This document shows, piece by piece, positions 8,138 to 17,083 of a DNA stretch of 64,000 nt; the first letter of the stretch is position 1, and every line of letters starts with the position of its first letter. The notes beneath the pieces were generated by a model. That model was not told the DNA's origin and searched no databases. It was given only the letters and a program-made list of their open reading frames with translations. Made by a program: the position numbers and the translations under genes. This DNA comes from TMP-24 sp046348855 (GTDB lineage Bacteria > Pseudomonadota > Alphaproteobacteria > Rhodobacterales > Rhodobacteraceae), in NCBI GenBank assembly GCA_046348855.1, contig JAXMDK010000008.1, forward strand, positions 84,648 to 148,647, in the 5' to 3' direction.

Positions 8138-10966
8138 TCAGTGCGCCTCGGCCCAGTTGGCGCCCTGCCCCGCGTCCACCGTCAACGGCACGTCGAGATG
8201 CACCGCCGGATGGGCGGCGCCCTCCATAACCTCCCTGGCGGTGGCGATAAGGCGGTCGACGGCGCCTTCCTCGACCTCGAACAGCAGTTCGTCATGCACC
8301 TGCAACAGCATGGTCGCCGGCAGGCCCGCCAAAGCCTTCGGCATGCGGATCATCGCGCGGCGGATCACGTCGGCCGCCGCCCCCTGGATCGGGGCGTTGA
8401 TCGCCGCGCGCCGGGCGAAACCGGCCGCCGGGCCCTTGGCGTTGATTTCGGGCGTGTGGATCTTGCGGCCGAACAGCGTCTGCACATGGCCGTTGGCCTT
8501 GGCGAAGGCGATGGTGGCGTCCATGTATTCGCGGATGCCGGGGAACCGTTCGAAATAGGTGTCGATGAAGGCCTGTGCCTCGGCGCGCGGGATGCGCAGG
8601 TTCCGCGCCAGCCCAAAGCCGGAAATCCCGTAGATCACCCCGAAATTGATCGCCTTGGCCCGCCGCCGGACCATCGGGTCCATCCCCTCGACCGGGACGC
8701 CGAACATCTGGCTGGCGGTCATCGCGTGAATGTCGATCCCGTCGCGGAACGCCTGTTTCAGCGCCGGTATGTCGGCGACATGGGCAAGGATGCGCAGTTC
8801 GATCTGGCTGTAGTCGAGGCTGACCAGCCGCATTCCCGGCCCGGCCACGAAAGCCTCGCGGATCTTGCGGCCCTCGTCGCTGCGCACCGGGATGTTCTGC
8901 AGGTTCGGGTCGGTCGAGGCCAGCCGCCCGGTGTTGGCCCCGGCGATGGAATAGGAGGTATGGACCCGCCCGGTATCGGGATGGACATGGTCCTGCAGCG
9001 CATCCGTATAGGTGGATTTCAGCTTGGAGATCTGCCGCCAGTCCAGCACCCGAGCCGCCAGATCCGAGGCCACGCCCAGCTCGACATTGCCGGCAATGTC
9101 CTCCAGCACATCGGCGCCGGTGGCATAGGCGCCGGTCTTGCCCTTTTCGCCGCCCGGCACCTGGAACTTGTCGAACAGGATCTCGCCCAGCTGCTTGGGC
9201 GACCCCACGTTGAAGGGCTGGCCGGCCAGGTCCTGGATGTCGGCCTCGAGCCCGGCCAGCTTCTGGGCGAAGGCGTTCGACATGCGCGACAGCACCGCCT
9301 TGTCCACCCGGATGCCGGCCATCTCCATGTCGGCCAGCACCGGCACCAGCGGCCGTTCCAGCGTTTCATAGACGGTGGTCACCTGGGCGCGGTGCAAGTC
9401 GGGCTTGAAGGCCTGCCACAGGCGCAGGGTTACGTCGGCGTCTTCGGCGGCATATTTCACCGCCTCGTCGACCGGCACCTGATCAAAGGTGCGCTGCGCC
9501 TTGCCCGTGCCCAGCAGCGATTTGATTTCAATGGGCCGGTGGCCGAGATAGCGGTCCGACAGCCCGTCCATCCCGTGATTGTGCAGGCCCGAATACATCG
9601 CGTAGGACATCAGCATCGTGTCGTCGATGGGTGCCATGCGGATGCCGTGGCGCGCAAGGATCTTCCAGTCGTATTTCACGTTCTGGCCGATCTTCAGCAC
9701 CGCATCGTCCTGAAGCAGCGGCTTCAGCGCCGCCAGCACCGCGTCGAGCGGCATCTGCCCTTCGACCAGCGCCGACGAGCCGAACAGGTCGCCACCGCCC
9801 TGGCGGTGACCCAGCGGGATATAACAGGCCTGCCCCGGCACCACCGACAGGGAAATCCCCACCAGTTCGGCGCGCATCTCGTCAAGGCTGGTGGTTTCGG
9901 TGTCGATCGCCACATAGCCCCGCTCGCGCGCCAGCGCGATCCAGCGGTCAAGGGCGGCAAGGTCGCGGACGCATTCGTAGGCCGCATGGTCGAAGGGCGC
10001 GGCGGCGGGCAGGGCGGCGGTCGGTGCCGCCTCTGGCGCGGTCTTGGCGGCGGGCGCATCGGGCTGGGCCGGCATCTCCACTTTCAGCGCATCGGCGACG
10101 CGCTTGGTCAGGGTGCGGAACTCCATCCGGGTCAGGAAGTCCATCACCGGCCCGGCGTCCGGGGCCTGAACCTCCAGATCCTCCAGCGCGGCCTCGACCG
10201 GCGCATGGGCGTCCAGCGTCACCAGCCGCCGGGAAATGCGGATCAGGTCGGCGTTCTCGACCAGCGCCTGGCGGCGCTTTTCCTGCTTGATCTCGCCGGC
10301 CCGCGCCAGAAGCGTGTCGAGATCGCCATATTCGTTGATGAGGAGCGCCGCGGTCTTCATCCCGATCCCCGGCGCACCGGGCACGTTGTCGACCGAATCC
10401 CCGGCCAGCGACTGGACATCGACCACCTTTTCCGGCGGCACCCCGAACTTCTCGACCACCTCGTCGCGGCCGATGCTGCGGTTCTTCATCGCGTCGAACA
10501 TGGTGACGCCGCCGCCCACCAGCTGCATCAGGTCCTTGTCCGAGGAAATGATCGTCACGTCACCCCCGGCCTCGGTCGCGCGGCGGGCGAGGGTGGCGAT
10601 GATGTCGTCGGCCTCGTAGCCTTCCATCTCCAGGCAGGCGACGTTGAAGGCGCGCGTTGCCTCGCGGGTCAGGGGAAACTGCGGGCGCAGGTCTTCGGGC
10701 AGCTCCGGCCGGTTGGCCTTGTACTTGTCATAGATGTCGTCGCGGAAGGTCTTCGAGGAATAATCGAAGATCACCGCGAGGTGCGTCGGCCCGTCCTTGC
10801 CGCGGTTGGCCTGCAATTGCCCCCAGAGCATGTTGCAGAAGCCCGCCACCGCGCCGACCGGCAATCCGTCCGACTTGCGGGTCAGGGGCGGCAAGGCATG
10901 GTAGGCGCGGAAGATGAAGGCCGACCCGTCGATCAGGTGCAGGTGGCAGCCCTTGCCGAATGTCAT
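8138..10966 (-). CDS. polA: DNA polymerase I
   Basis: A 942-aa three-domain enzyme for Okazaki-fragment processing and repair. Residues 1-300 form the 5'-3' exonuclease (LHLIDGSAFIFRAYHALPPL; Asp-rich KDLMQLVG). The middle domain keeps the proofreading motif VAIDTETTSLDEM. The C-terminal polymerase has motif A (SLDYSQIELRILAHV), motif B (RRAKAINFGVIYGISGFG) and motif C (QVHDELLFEV). ATG 10966 has GGAGG upstream; the in-frame extension to 11071 crosses intergenic hairpins and is rejected. All catalytic motifs are intact. Confidence 0.97.
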   Translation of the reverse strand: MTFGKGCHLHLIDGSAFIFRAYHALPPLTRKSDGLPVGAVAGFCNMLWGQLQANRGKDGPTHLAVIFDYSSKTFRDDIYDKYKANRPELPEDLRPQFPLTREATRAFNVACLEMEGYEADDIIATLARRATEAGGDVTIISSDKDLMQLVGGGVTMFDAMKNRSIGRDEVVEKFGVPPEKVVDVQSLAGDSVDNVPGAPGIGMKTAALLINEYGDLDTLLARAGEIKQEKRRQALVENADLIRISRRLVTLDAHAPVEAALEDLEVQAPDAGPVMDFLTRMEFRTLTKRVADALKVEMPAQPDAPAAKTAPEAAPTAALPAAAPFDHAAYECVRDLAALDRWIALARERGYVAIDTETTSLDEMRAELVGISLSVVPGQACYIPLGHRQGGGDLFGSSALVEGQMPLDAVLAALKPLLQDDAVLKIGQNVKYDWKILARHGIRMAPIDDTMLMSYAMYSGLHNHGMDGLSDRYLGHRPIEIKSLLGTGKAQRTFDQVPVDEAVKYAAEDADVTLRLWQAFKPDLHRAQVTTVYETLERPLVPVLADMEMAGIRVDKAVLSRMSNAFAQKLAGLEADIQDLAGQPFNVGSPKQLGEILFDKFQVPGGEKGKTGAYATGADVLEDIAGNVELGVASDLAARVLDWRQISKLKSTYTDALQDHVHPDTGRVHTSYSIAGANTGRLASTDPNLQNIPVRSDEGRKIREAFVAGPGMRLVSLDYSQIELRILAHVADIPALKQAFRDGIDIHAMTASQMFGVPVEGMDPMVRRRAKAINFGVIYGISGFGLARNLRIPRAEAQAFIDTYFERFPGIREYMDATIAFAKANGHVQTLFGRKIHTPEINAKGPAAGFARRAAINAPIQGAAADVIRRAMIRMPKALAGLPATMLLQVHDELLFEVEEGAVDRLIATAREVMEGAAHPAVHLDVPLTVDAGQGANWAEAH

Positions 10967-10997
10967 GTGACGCGCCTCCCGCTTCGTCCGTGCCGGC

Positions 10998-11062
10998 GGG
11001 GGCGCTGCCCCCGCGCCCCCGGGATATTTCGGGACAGAAAGTGATGGGCGCCACTTTCTGTC
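10998..11062. repeat. Rhodobacterial intergenic GC-hairpin repeat plus 11-bp inverted repeat upstream of polA
   Basis: GGGGGC (10998-11003) pairs with GCCCCC (11007-11012), followed by CGCCCCCGGGATATTTC. The same layout recurs in opposite orientation at 52977-53021. Directly after it, GACAGAAAGTG (11033-11043) and CACTTTCTGTC (11052-11062) form a perfect 11-bp inverted repeat with an 8-base loop. The element lies between the zinc-finger gene and polA and could act as a terminator, a mobile repeat or a protein site. Confidence 0.7.
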
Positions 11063-11084
11063 GGAAAACATCCTCGGGGGTGAA

Positions 11085-11122
11085 TTGCCCCCTCAGGGGG
11101 CAAGAGGGGGCAGACAGCCCCC
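11085..11122 (-). terminator. Two GC-rich hairpins after the zinc-finger gene
   Basis: TTGCCCCC / GGGGGCAA (11085-11092 and 11096-11103, loop TCA) and GGGGGC / GCCCCC (11106-11111 and 11117-11122) lie just past the stop of the 61-aa zinc-finger gene. They are strong stems without a U-run, so they are possible transcript ends or stabilisers rather than classic terminators. Confidence 0.5.
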
Positions 11123-11127
11123 TTCCC

Positions 11128-11313
11128 TTAGCCCTTCAGCTTTTCGATGAAGTTCTCGTGGACATATTTCTTGTCGCAATAGCCGCATTCGACCACGCCG
11201 GTTTCATGCGGCACCGCCAGCCAGACCCGCGGATGGCCCAAGGCACCCTCGCCGCCGTCGCAGGCGATCTTCCAGACGTTGATGACTTCGGTTTCGGGCG
11301 CGGGGATCGGCAT
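11128..11313 (-). CDS. Small zinc-finger protein (zf-CHCC type, Complex I 13-kDa subunit-like)
   Basis: A 61-aa protein with KIACDGGEGALGHPRVWLAV and VVECGYCDKKYV. This Cys...His...Cys-X2-Cys pattern with a GHPR motif is typical of the zf-CHCC family, which includes the mitochondrial Complex I NDUFS6 subunit and alphaproteobacterial homologues. ATG 11313 has GGAG 8 bases upstream; a 17-residue upstream extension is rejected. Likely binds zinc and may act as an accessory respiratory subunit; that role is inferred from the family. Confidence 0.85.
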   Translation of the reverse strand: MPIPAPETEVINVWKIACDGGEGALGHPRVWLAVPHETGVVECGYCDKKYVHENFIEKLKG

Positions 11314-11400
11314 GTCAGGCTCCGTTCTGTCTTGGTGGCCCGGTCGGGCGTCGGCGGGCATCATAGAGATGACGCCGGCCGGGGCAAGTCCGCGCCGGCC

Positions 11401-11778
11401 CTAACGGGCGAGGAGCGGCCCCAGCACCCGGCCGCCGAGGATGTGCAGGTGGTAATGCGGCACTTCCTGCAGGCCGTGGGCGCCGGCGTTGGAAATCGTG
11501 CGGTAGCCCTGCCCGCCGTCGCCCGGCCCGACCCCGACGATCCGGCAGACCTCGGCGCAGGCGCGGTGGAAATCGGCGATCTCCTCGGCCGGGGCCTCGG
11601 CGGCGAAATGGTCGAAGTTCACATAGGCGCCCTTCGGCACCACCAGCACATGCACCGGCGCATGCGGACGGATGTCGTGGAAGGCCAGCGTATGGGCGGT
11701 CTCCAGCACCGTCTTGTTGGGGATTTCGCCGCGCAGGATGCGGGCGAAGATGTTGTCGGGGTCATAGACGTAGCTCAT
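11401..11778 (-). CDS. HIT-family (histidine triad) nucleotide-binding protein
   Basis: A 125-aa protein with the HINT-type layout. DPDNIFARILRGEIPNK is near the N-terminus, HDIRPHAPVHVLVVPKGAY forms the central strand, and the catalytic triad PHYHLHILGG is at residues 109-118. HINT enzymes hydrolyse AMP-lysine or other purine phosphoramidates in the cytoplasm. The glycosyltransferase stop is 8 bp upstream of its ATG, so the two may share a transcript. Confidence 0.95.
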   Translation of the reverse strand: MSYVYDPDNIFARILRGEIPNKTVLETAHTLAFHDIRPHAPVHVLVVPKGAYVNFDHFAAEAPAEEIADFHRACAEVCRIVGVGPGDGGQGYRTISNAGAHGLQEVPHYHLHILGGRVLGPLLAR

Positions 11779-11786
11779 GGGACACC

Positions 11787-13364
11787 TCAGTCGGAATAAA
11801 GATGATCGGCCGTCACAATGGCCTGGGCCGCATCGGACCGGACCGACAGGAACCGGGCCATCGTCCCGGCATTCTCGTCGGCCGGCGCCTGTTGGCGGAT
11901 GCGGAAGACGCCGGGCAGGCCGGCGTCGCGGATGCGGTCGCTTTCAAAGCGCACGTCGAAGCGGATGGTGGGCAGGAGCTGTTCCATCGTGCCTTCGGCG
12001 AGGCTGCCGCCCGCCAGCCCGACCCGCCGCGCGTGGCCGGTCAGGTAGTCGTCGGAAAAGTCGCAGGTCACTTCCAGCAGCCGCACCTCGGCGCGGTCGG
12101 CGTAGAAATCGCGGATCAGGTCGAAATCGGACGTATCGAGGCAGATCACCAGCCGGTTCGAGCCGAAATGTTCGAACAGCATCCTGAGCAGCGACCGGCG
12201 ATGGCGGGTGCGCTTGGCCAGTGTCGACTGGATGCCGCCGAGGTCGGGCAGGTCGGTCCCTTCCTCGTTGAACAGATACTCGACCGCCGGAATATCGGTC
12301 TGCCGGCGGATCGCGGCGACCAGGCGCTTGGCCACGTGCCATTTCTTGCAGGCGACGATGTAGAGCGTGCGGTCATGGCCCATCGTCGCCTCCGCCTCCC
12401 AGAAGCGGGGGGCAAAGCGGCGCCCGACCCGGCCGCGCCCGGTCAGGAACCCCAGAAGCCGGCGCCCGTCGCCGGCGATCTCGAACCGGGCCTCGGCCTC
12501 GCCGTAAAGCCGGCCCAGCCTTTCCTTCAGGTCGGCCGCCTGGGCGCTGATCTTGCGGGCGAACAGATAGTCCTGCGACAGCAGGTAGTCGTAATGGTCG
12601 TTGTAGAAGGTCTGCGGCATCCCGTAGTCGGTGAACAGCAGGAAGGTCAGCGTCCGCGACCGGATCTCGCGCCCCGGAACCAGGTGGCGGACGACGGTCT
12701 GGAAAAAGGTTTCGTCGGGAATCCAGGTGGTGCGGAAGAACCGCATCACGTCGGGCCGCGCCTTGCAGAAGGCCAGCACCTTTTCGATGGTCCGGCGGCG
12801 CAGACACCACCACTGGCTGCCGATCATGATCTGCAGGTCGGCAGGGATCTGGCGGGCCAGGCCCAGCCGGCGCTGCAGCGACAAGCCGCCATAGAACAGC
12901 CACTTGCGGCCGCGCTCGTTGAAGAAATGCCGGTAGATCAGGCGCTCTTCCTTGATACCGGTGCGGATCCAGTCGCTGTCGAAGAAATCGAAGCTTTCGA
13001 TATAGTCGCAATCCTCGCGGTCGAGGTAGTCATGGGCAAAGCGGGCCGACTTGATCGGCATGCAGTCGCCCGACATCATGTAGAAATGCGTCGCCTGCGG
13101 AAAGGCCGCCACCGCCGCCCGCACCCCCTCCAGCGAGGCCGCCACCAGACTCCATTCCCCCCAGCCGCAGCGCAGGCGCCGGCGGGCGAAGGTCACGCGC
13201 GGATTGCCGTCCAGCGCCGCCCGGATCGCGCGATAATCGGCCCCCGCCGCCCGGCGGTCGAAGTGGATGGCGACGAAATCCCCCGCCGCGGTCAGCCGCT
13301 CGGCCTGGCGGACGATGCCGGCCGGGTCCTTGTGGCACAGCAGGATATATGCAATTTCAGCCAT
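11787..13364 (-). CDS. Beta-1,6-N-acetylglucosaminyltransferase-like (GT14) with DUF5928-type C-terminus
   Basis: A 525-aa two-part protein. Residues 1-300 look like a GT14 'branch' transferase: AEIAYILLCHKD, FVAIHFDRR, THFYMMSGDCMPIKS, and WIPDETFFQTVVRHL. The remainder (from about residue 330, TLYIVACKKWHVAKRL) resembles the DUF5928 region common in Rhodobacteraceae. No transmembrane helix is seen, so it is probably cytoplasmic or peripheral, adding sugars to a surface polysaccharide. ATG 13364 is preferred to an upstream ATG at 13424. It diverges from a sulfotransferase, suggesting shared glycan modification. Confidence 0.85.
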   Translation of the reverse strand: MAEIAYILLCHKDPAGIVRQAERLTAAGDFVAIHFDRRAAGADYRAIRAALDGNPRVTFARRRLRCGWGEWSLVAASLEGVRAAVAAFPQATHFYMMSGDCMPIKSARFAHDYLDREDCDYIESFDFFDSDWIRTGIKEERLIYRHFFNERGRKWLFYGGLSLQRRLGLARQIPADLQIMIGSQWWCLRRRTIEKVLAFCKARPDVMRFFRTTWIPDETFFQTVVRHLVPGREIRSRTLTFLLFTDYGMPQTFYNDHYDYLLSQDYLFARKISAQAADLKERLGRLYGEAEARFEIAGDGRRLLGFLTGRGRVGRRFAPRFWEAEATMGHDRTLYIVACKKWHVAKRLVAAIRRQTDIPAVEYLFNEEGTDLPDLGGIQSTLAKRTRHRRSLLRMLFEHFGSNRLVICLDTSDFDLIRDFYADRAEVRLLEVTCDFSDDYLTGHARRVGLAGGSLAEGTMEQLLPTIRFDVRFESDRIRDAGLPGVFRIRQQAPADENAGTMARFLSVRSDAAQAIVTADHLYSD

Positions 13365-13495
13365 AGGTTGCGCATTCGGCCTGCAACGGTCTTTTGGCGT
13401 TGATAACTGCAAGCGCCGTTGCAATGACAGTGTTTCTTTTTTCCGCAGCCGATATTTGTTGCCTAGATTGTGTCAGCTACCAAAGGACGATTGTG

Positions 13496-14314
13496 ATGGG
13501 GTTTCCCGGAACCTGGATGACCGAAAGCCAGAGCCTGGTCTACCGGGTGGTGCCGAAATGCGCCTGCTCGACCATCGGGCAGATCATGTTCTATTCCGAC
13601 CACGGCCGGTTCTTCGACGGCGACATCCATGATGCGACCACGGGCCTGCACAAGTGGGCGCTGGAACCCAGCCAGCGGCTGATCGAGGCCAACGTGAAGG
13701 GCCACAAGAGTTTTGCCTTCACCTGCGTGCGCAATCCCTACGCCCGCATCCTGTCGTCGTTCTTCGACAAGATCTGCGGCGTGCAGCGCAACGGGAAACG
13801 CTATCGCGGCAACCTGGTGCCGATGCTGATCCAGAAATACGGGATCGACGTCGGCACCCAGGCCAACGGCTTCGAGTTCGACCAGATCGCCAGTTTCCGC
13901 CGCTTCCTGCTGTTTGCGCGCGACACGATCCGCTGGCGCCGGCCGATGGAGCCCGACATCCACTGGTCGGCCATGTCTGGCCATATCTCGACCTTCATCG
14001 TCAACGGCGGCCGCTACGACCGCATCTTCTTCACCGAAAAGTTCGACGAAGGCATGCAGTCGGTGCTGGACCGGGTGGCGACGCCGGTGCCGATCGCGCT
14101 GAAGGACGTGCCGAAGTTCAACGAAAGCGAAGGACACGGGCCGAAGCGCGCCCATCCGGTCAGCGCCTATTTCGACGACCTGTCGCGCCATCTGGTCTGG
14201 GAAATCTACAAGAAGGATTTCCAGCTGTTCCGCTACGACTTCGACGACCCCGACAACAAGATGCCGCTGGGCGAGGTCGATCTTGCCGAAGTGCATGCCA
14301 AGCTGGGCGATTGA
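13496..14314 (+). CDS. Sulfotransferase family 2 protein
   Basis: A 272-aa PAPS-dependent sulfotransferase-type protein. The 5'-phosphosulfate loop is visible as VVPKCACSTI near residue 19, and the 3'-phosphate motif as FTCVRNPYARILSSFFDKI. Later comes the C-terminal KDVPKFNES and SAYFDDLSRHLVWEIYKKDF. ATG 13496 follows AAAGGACGA; residues upstream of it, from 13394, do not fit the family. The donor motifs are intact. The acceptor is unknown but is likely the glycan made by the divergent glycosyltransferase. Confidence 0.88.
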   Translation: MGFPGTWMTESQSLVYRVVPKCACSTIGQIMFYSDHGRFFDGDIHDATTGLHKWALEPSQRLIEANVKGHKSFAFTCVRNPYARILSSFFDKICGVQRNGKRYRGNLVPMLIQKYGIDVGTQANGFEFDQIASFRRFLLFARDTIRWRRPMEPDIHWSAMSGHISTFIVNGGRYDRIFFTEKFDEGMQSVLDRVATPVPIALKDVPKFNESEGHGPKRAHPVSAYFDDLSRHLVWEIYKKDFQLFRYDFDDPDNKMPLGEVDLAEVHAKLGD

Positions 14315-14325
14315 GCCTTCGCAGC

Positions 14326-14370
14326 TTTTCCCTGCGGCAAATACTCCCGCCGGAGGCTCCGGCAGTCGCC
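14326..14370. repeat. Rhodobacterial intergenic repeat (CAAATACTCCCGCCGGAGG type)
   Basis: CTGCGGCAAATACTCCCGCC then GGAGGCTCCGGC forms a short GC stem beside an AAATA stretch. It resembles the CCCGGGATATTT elements at 10998 and 52977 in layout. It fills the gap between two convergent genes and probably serves as a shared transcript end. Confidence 0.45.
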
Positions 14371-14385
14371 GCTGGCGGTGCGGCC

Positions 14386-15378
14386 TCAGATCAGCCCTTC
14401 GGCGCGGAACAGGCCCTTGACGTCGCAGTCGGGGCGGGCGCCGAAATGGCCGATGACCTCGGCCGCCGCGATGCAGCCCATGCGCCCGGCCGCTTTCAGC
14501 CCCTGCCCCGTCGCCAGCCCATACAGGAAGCCGGCGGCGAACTGGTCGCCCGCGCCGGTCGCATCCACCGGCACCACCCGGCGCACCGGCACTTCGGCCC
14601 GTTCGTCGCCGCGCAGCAGGATCACGTCCTCGCCCGAGCGGGTGCAGACCACCAGCCCGCAATCTGCCCGCGCCTGCGCCAGCGCCGCCTCCAGATCCTC
14701 GGTCTGGTAAAGCGCGCACCATTCGTGGCGGTTGCCGATCACATAGTCCATCTCGTCCCGGACCAGCCGGCGGAAGTCAGGGCGATGGCGGTCGACGCAG
14801 AACGGGTCCGACAGGGCGATCCCAGCCTTGCCGCCGCCCCGGTGGCAGGCGGCGGCCGCGGCGCGGAAGGCGGCCTTGCCCTCGTCCTTGTCGAACAGGT
14901 AGCCTTCGAGGAACAGGTATTCGCTGGCCTCGACCACCCGTTCGTCCAGATCCGCCGGCCCGAAGTCGGCGCCGGCGCCCAGGTAGGTGTTCATCGACCG
15001 TTCGCCGTCGGGGGTGACAAAGATCATCGACCGCGAGGTTGGATGGTCGGCGCCGGCGGCGGGCGGGTTCGGAAAGGCGGTGCCCTCGCCCTCCAGCGAC
15101 CGGGCATAGAAGCGGCCCAGCGCGTCATCCTTGACCTTGCCGATGAAGGCGGTCTTCAGCCCCAGGTTTCCCAGCCCCGCGAGCGTGTTTCCGACCGATC
15201 CGCCGGGGGCCTGGGTCCGGTCCTTCATCGCCGCGTAAAGGGTTTCGCCGCGTTCGCGGTCGACCAGCTGCATGATCCCCTTCTCGATCCCCATCCAGTC
15301 GAGGAATTCGTCGTCGCACTGGGTCAGCACATCGACCATCGCATTGCCGATGCCGACAACCTGAAAGCGGTCAGTCAA
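14386..15378 (-). CDS. PfkB-family sugar/nucleoside kinase (adenosine kinase-like)
   Basis: A 330-aa kinase. The N-terminal PfkB signature is GGSVGNTLAGLGNLGLKTAF and the C-terminal anion-hole signature is DATGAGDQFAAGFLYG, with Asp as catalytic base. VVGIGNAMVDVL opens the fold. Rhodobacteraceae copies are usually called adenosine kinase, which would salvage adenosine to AMP, but substrate is not certain from sequence. The start overlaps the end of nth by 8 bp, so it is the second gene of that transcript. Confidence 0.9.
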   Translation of the reverse strand: MTDRFQVVGIGNAMVDVLTQCDDEFLDWMGIEKGIMQLVDRERGETLYAAMKDRTQAPGGSVGNTLAGLGNLGLKTAFIGKVKDDALGRFYARSLEGEGTAFPNPPAAGADHPTSRSMIFVTPDGERSMNTYLGAGADFGPADLDERVVEASEYLFLEGYLFDKDEGKAAFRAAAAACHRGGGKAGIALSDPFCVDRHRPDFRRLVRDEMDYVIGNRHEWCALYQTEDLEAALAQARADCGLVVCTRSGEDVILLRGDERAEVPVRRVVPVDATGAGDQFAAGFLYGLATGQGLKAAGRMGCIAAAEVIGHFGARPDCDVKGLFRAEGLI

Positions 15379-16018
15379 GGTTCTTCTCCTCGTAGGGGCA
15401 GAGATCGCGGATCAGGCAGGCCCGGCAGAGGGGCTTGCGCGCGGTGCAGACATAACGGCCATGCAGGATCAGCCAATGGTGAGCGTGGGCCTGGAATTCG
15501 GCGGGCACATGGTCCTCGATGGCGCGCTCGACGGTTTCCACATCCTTGCCCGGCGCGATGCCGGTCCGGTTGCCGACGCGGAAGATGTGGGTGTCGACCG
15601 CCTGCGCCGGATGGTGGAACCACATGTTCAGAACGACGTTGGCCGTCTTGCGCCCGACGCCCGGCAGGGATTGCAGCGCCGCGCGCGACGACGGCACCTC
15701 ACCGCCGTATTCGTCCACCAGTATCTGTGACAGCCGGATGACGTTCTTGGCCTTCTGCCGGTAAAGGCCGATGGTCTTGATATGCTCGATCAGCCCCTCT
15801 TCGCCCAGCGCCAGCATCTTCGCCGGGCTGTCGGCCACTGCGAACAGGTTGCGGGTCGCGCGGTTGACGCCCGCGTCGGTCGCCTGCGCCGACAGCGCCA
15901 CCGCGACCAGCAGGGTGAAGGCGTTCAGATGCTCCAGCTCGCCCTTGGGATGGGCCTCGGCCGCCTGGAAGCGGGTGAATATCTCGCGGATCGTGTGATA
16001 GTCGAGTTGGCGCGCCAT
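15371..16018 (-). CDS. nth: Endonuclease III (DNA glycosylase/AP lyase)
   Basis: A 215-aa base-excision repair enzyme removing oxidised pyrimidines. The helix-hairpin-helix LPGVGRKTANVVLN carries the catalytic Lys, VDTHIFRVGNR the catalytic Asp, and CTARKPLCRACLIRDLC the C-terminal [4Fe-4S] ligands (C-X6-C-X2-C-X5-C). ATG 16018 gives the family's usual length; the in-frame extension to 16141 is discarded. All catalytic residues are present. Confidence 0.96.
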   Translation of the reverse strand: MARQLDYHTIREIFTRFQAAEAHPKGELEHLNAFTLLVAVALSAQATDAGVNRATRNLFAVADSPAKMLALGEEGLIEHIKTIGLYRQKAKNVIRLSQILVDEYGGEVPSSRAALQSLPGVGRKTANVVLNMWFHHPAQAVDTHIFRVGNRTGIAPGKDVETVERAIEDHVPAEFQAHAHHWLILHGRYVCTARKPLCRACLIRDLCPYEEKNLD

Positions 16019-16127
16019 GCGCCCCTCTTGCCCCGCCGTCTCGGCACGGGCAAGCAAAAAGGAAAGCGCAGATTCCGGGTCGATGCCGTGCGGCGGCGGG
16101 CCTAAAGTGCGGGCAAAGGAGATCGCC

Positions 16128-16979
16128 ATGCAGATGGACACGCTGTCGCAGGACTATCACTACCAGGTCATCGCCCGCGCCTTGGCCGAGATCGACGCCG
16201 CCGGCGGGCAGGCCCTGTCGCTGGACGATCTGGCGGCGCGGCTGAAGATGAGCCCCGCCCATTTCCAGCGGGTCTTTTCGGCCTGGGTCGGGGTGTCGCC
16301 CAAACGCTACCAGCAGTATCTGACGCTCGACCATGCCCGCCGGCTTCTGGCCGACCGCTTCACCGTTCTGGATACCGCACTGGAAACCGGCCTGTCGGGC
16401 ACCGGCCGCCTGCACGATCTGTTCCTCAGGTGGGAGGCGATGAGTCCCGGCGATTATGCCAGGGGCGGCGCCGGGCTGGAAATCGGCTACGGCTGGTTCG
16501 ACTCGCCCTTCGGCGAGGTTCTGGCGATGGGCACGACGCGCGGCCTGTGCGGCATGGCCTTTGCCAGCGACTGCGGGCGCGCGGCCGCCCTGGCCGACCT
16601 GACCGGGCGCTGGCCCGAGGCCACCTACGGCGAGGCGTCCGAGATGATCGCGCCCTGGGTGGACGCCGCCTTCGGCGCCGGCGGCGAGGCGCGGCTTCTG
16701 ATGATCGGTGCGCCCTTCCAGATCAAGGTGTGGGAGGCGCTGTTGCGCATCCCGTCCGGGCAGGTCACCACTTATTCGGAACTGGCGCGTGTCACCGGCC
16801 ATCCGCAGGCGGTGCGCGCCGTCGGCACGGCGGTGGGGCGCAACCCGATATCCTGGCTGATCCCGTGTCATAGGGCGTTGCGAAAATCGGGCGGCCTTGG
16901 CGGCTATCACTGGGGCCTGCCGATCAAGCGGGCGATGCTGGCCTGGGAATCGGCGCGCCGCGACGGCAAGGCGGCCTGA
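16128..16979 (+). CDS. AraC-type HTH fused to O6-alkylguanine-DNA alkyltransferase (Ada-like, no zinc methyl-acceptor domain)
   Basis: A 283-aa protein. Residues 20-110 are an AraC-type helix-turn-helix (LSLDDLAARLKMSPAHFQRV; DTALETGLSGTGRLHDLFL). The C-terminal half is the alkyltransferase, with the wing GQVTTYSELARVTGHPQAVR and the suicide cysteine in IPCHRALRKSGGLGGY (usual form PCHRV). The Ada N-terminal phosphotriester domain is absent, so damage sensing by that route is missing. AAAGGAG precedes ATG 16128. Probable role: direct repair of O6-alkylguanine, possibly coupled to regulation. Confidence 0.92.
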   Translation: MQMDTLSQDYHYQVIARALAEIDAAGGQALSLDDLAARLKMSPAHFQRVFSAWVGVSPKRYQQYLTLDHARRLLADRFTVLDTALETGLSGTGRLHDLFLRWEAMSPGDYARGGAGLEIGYGWFDSPFGEVLAMGTTRGLCGMAFASDCGRAAALADLTGRWPEATYGEASEMIAPWVDAAFGAGGEARLLMIGAPFQIKVWEALLRIPSGQVTTYSELARVTGHPQAVRAVGTAVGRNPISWLIPCHRALRKSGGLGGYHWGLPIKRAMLAWESARRDGKAA

Positions 16980-17051
16980 TCCGGTGGCAAAAACCCGCCG
17001 ACCGACCCCTCGCCCCAAGATCGTTATTGCCTATCAGGGCCGCGAACCGCA

Positions 17052-17081
17052 GGTAACTCGCATCATCTGACCGGAGTTACC
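17052..17081 (+). promoter_or_regulatory. Inverted repeat that would hide the ribosome-binding site of the OmpA lipoprotein gene
   Basis: GGTAACTC (17052-17059) and GAGTTACC (17074-17081) are perfect 8-base complements around a 14-base loop. The second arm overlaps the Shine-Dalgarno bases GGAG at 17073-17076, just before ATG 17084. If the mRNA leader begins upstream of 17052, the stem would block translation until opened. Confidence 0.5.
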
Positions 17082-17083
17082 CC

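Noticed and set aside
8141..11044. 967-codon open frame opposite polA
   Set aside because: Mirror frame of an intact polA with low-complexity composition and no motifs.
13654..15741. 695-codon open frame across several genes on the plus strand
   Set aside because: It spans two real genes in other frames and the nth gene; shadow.
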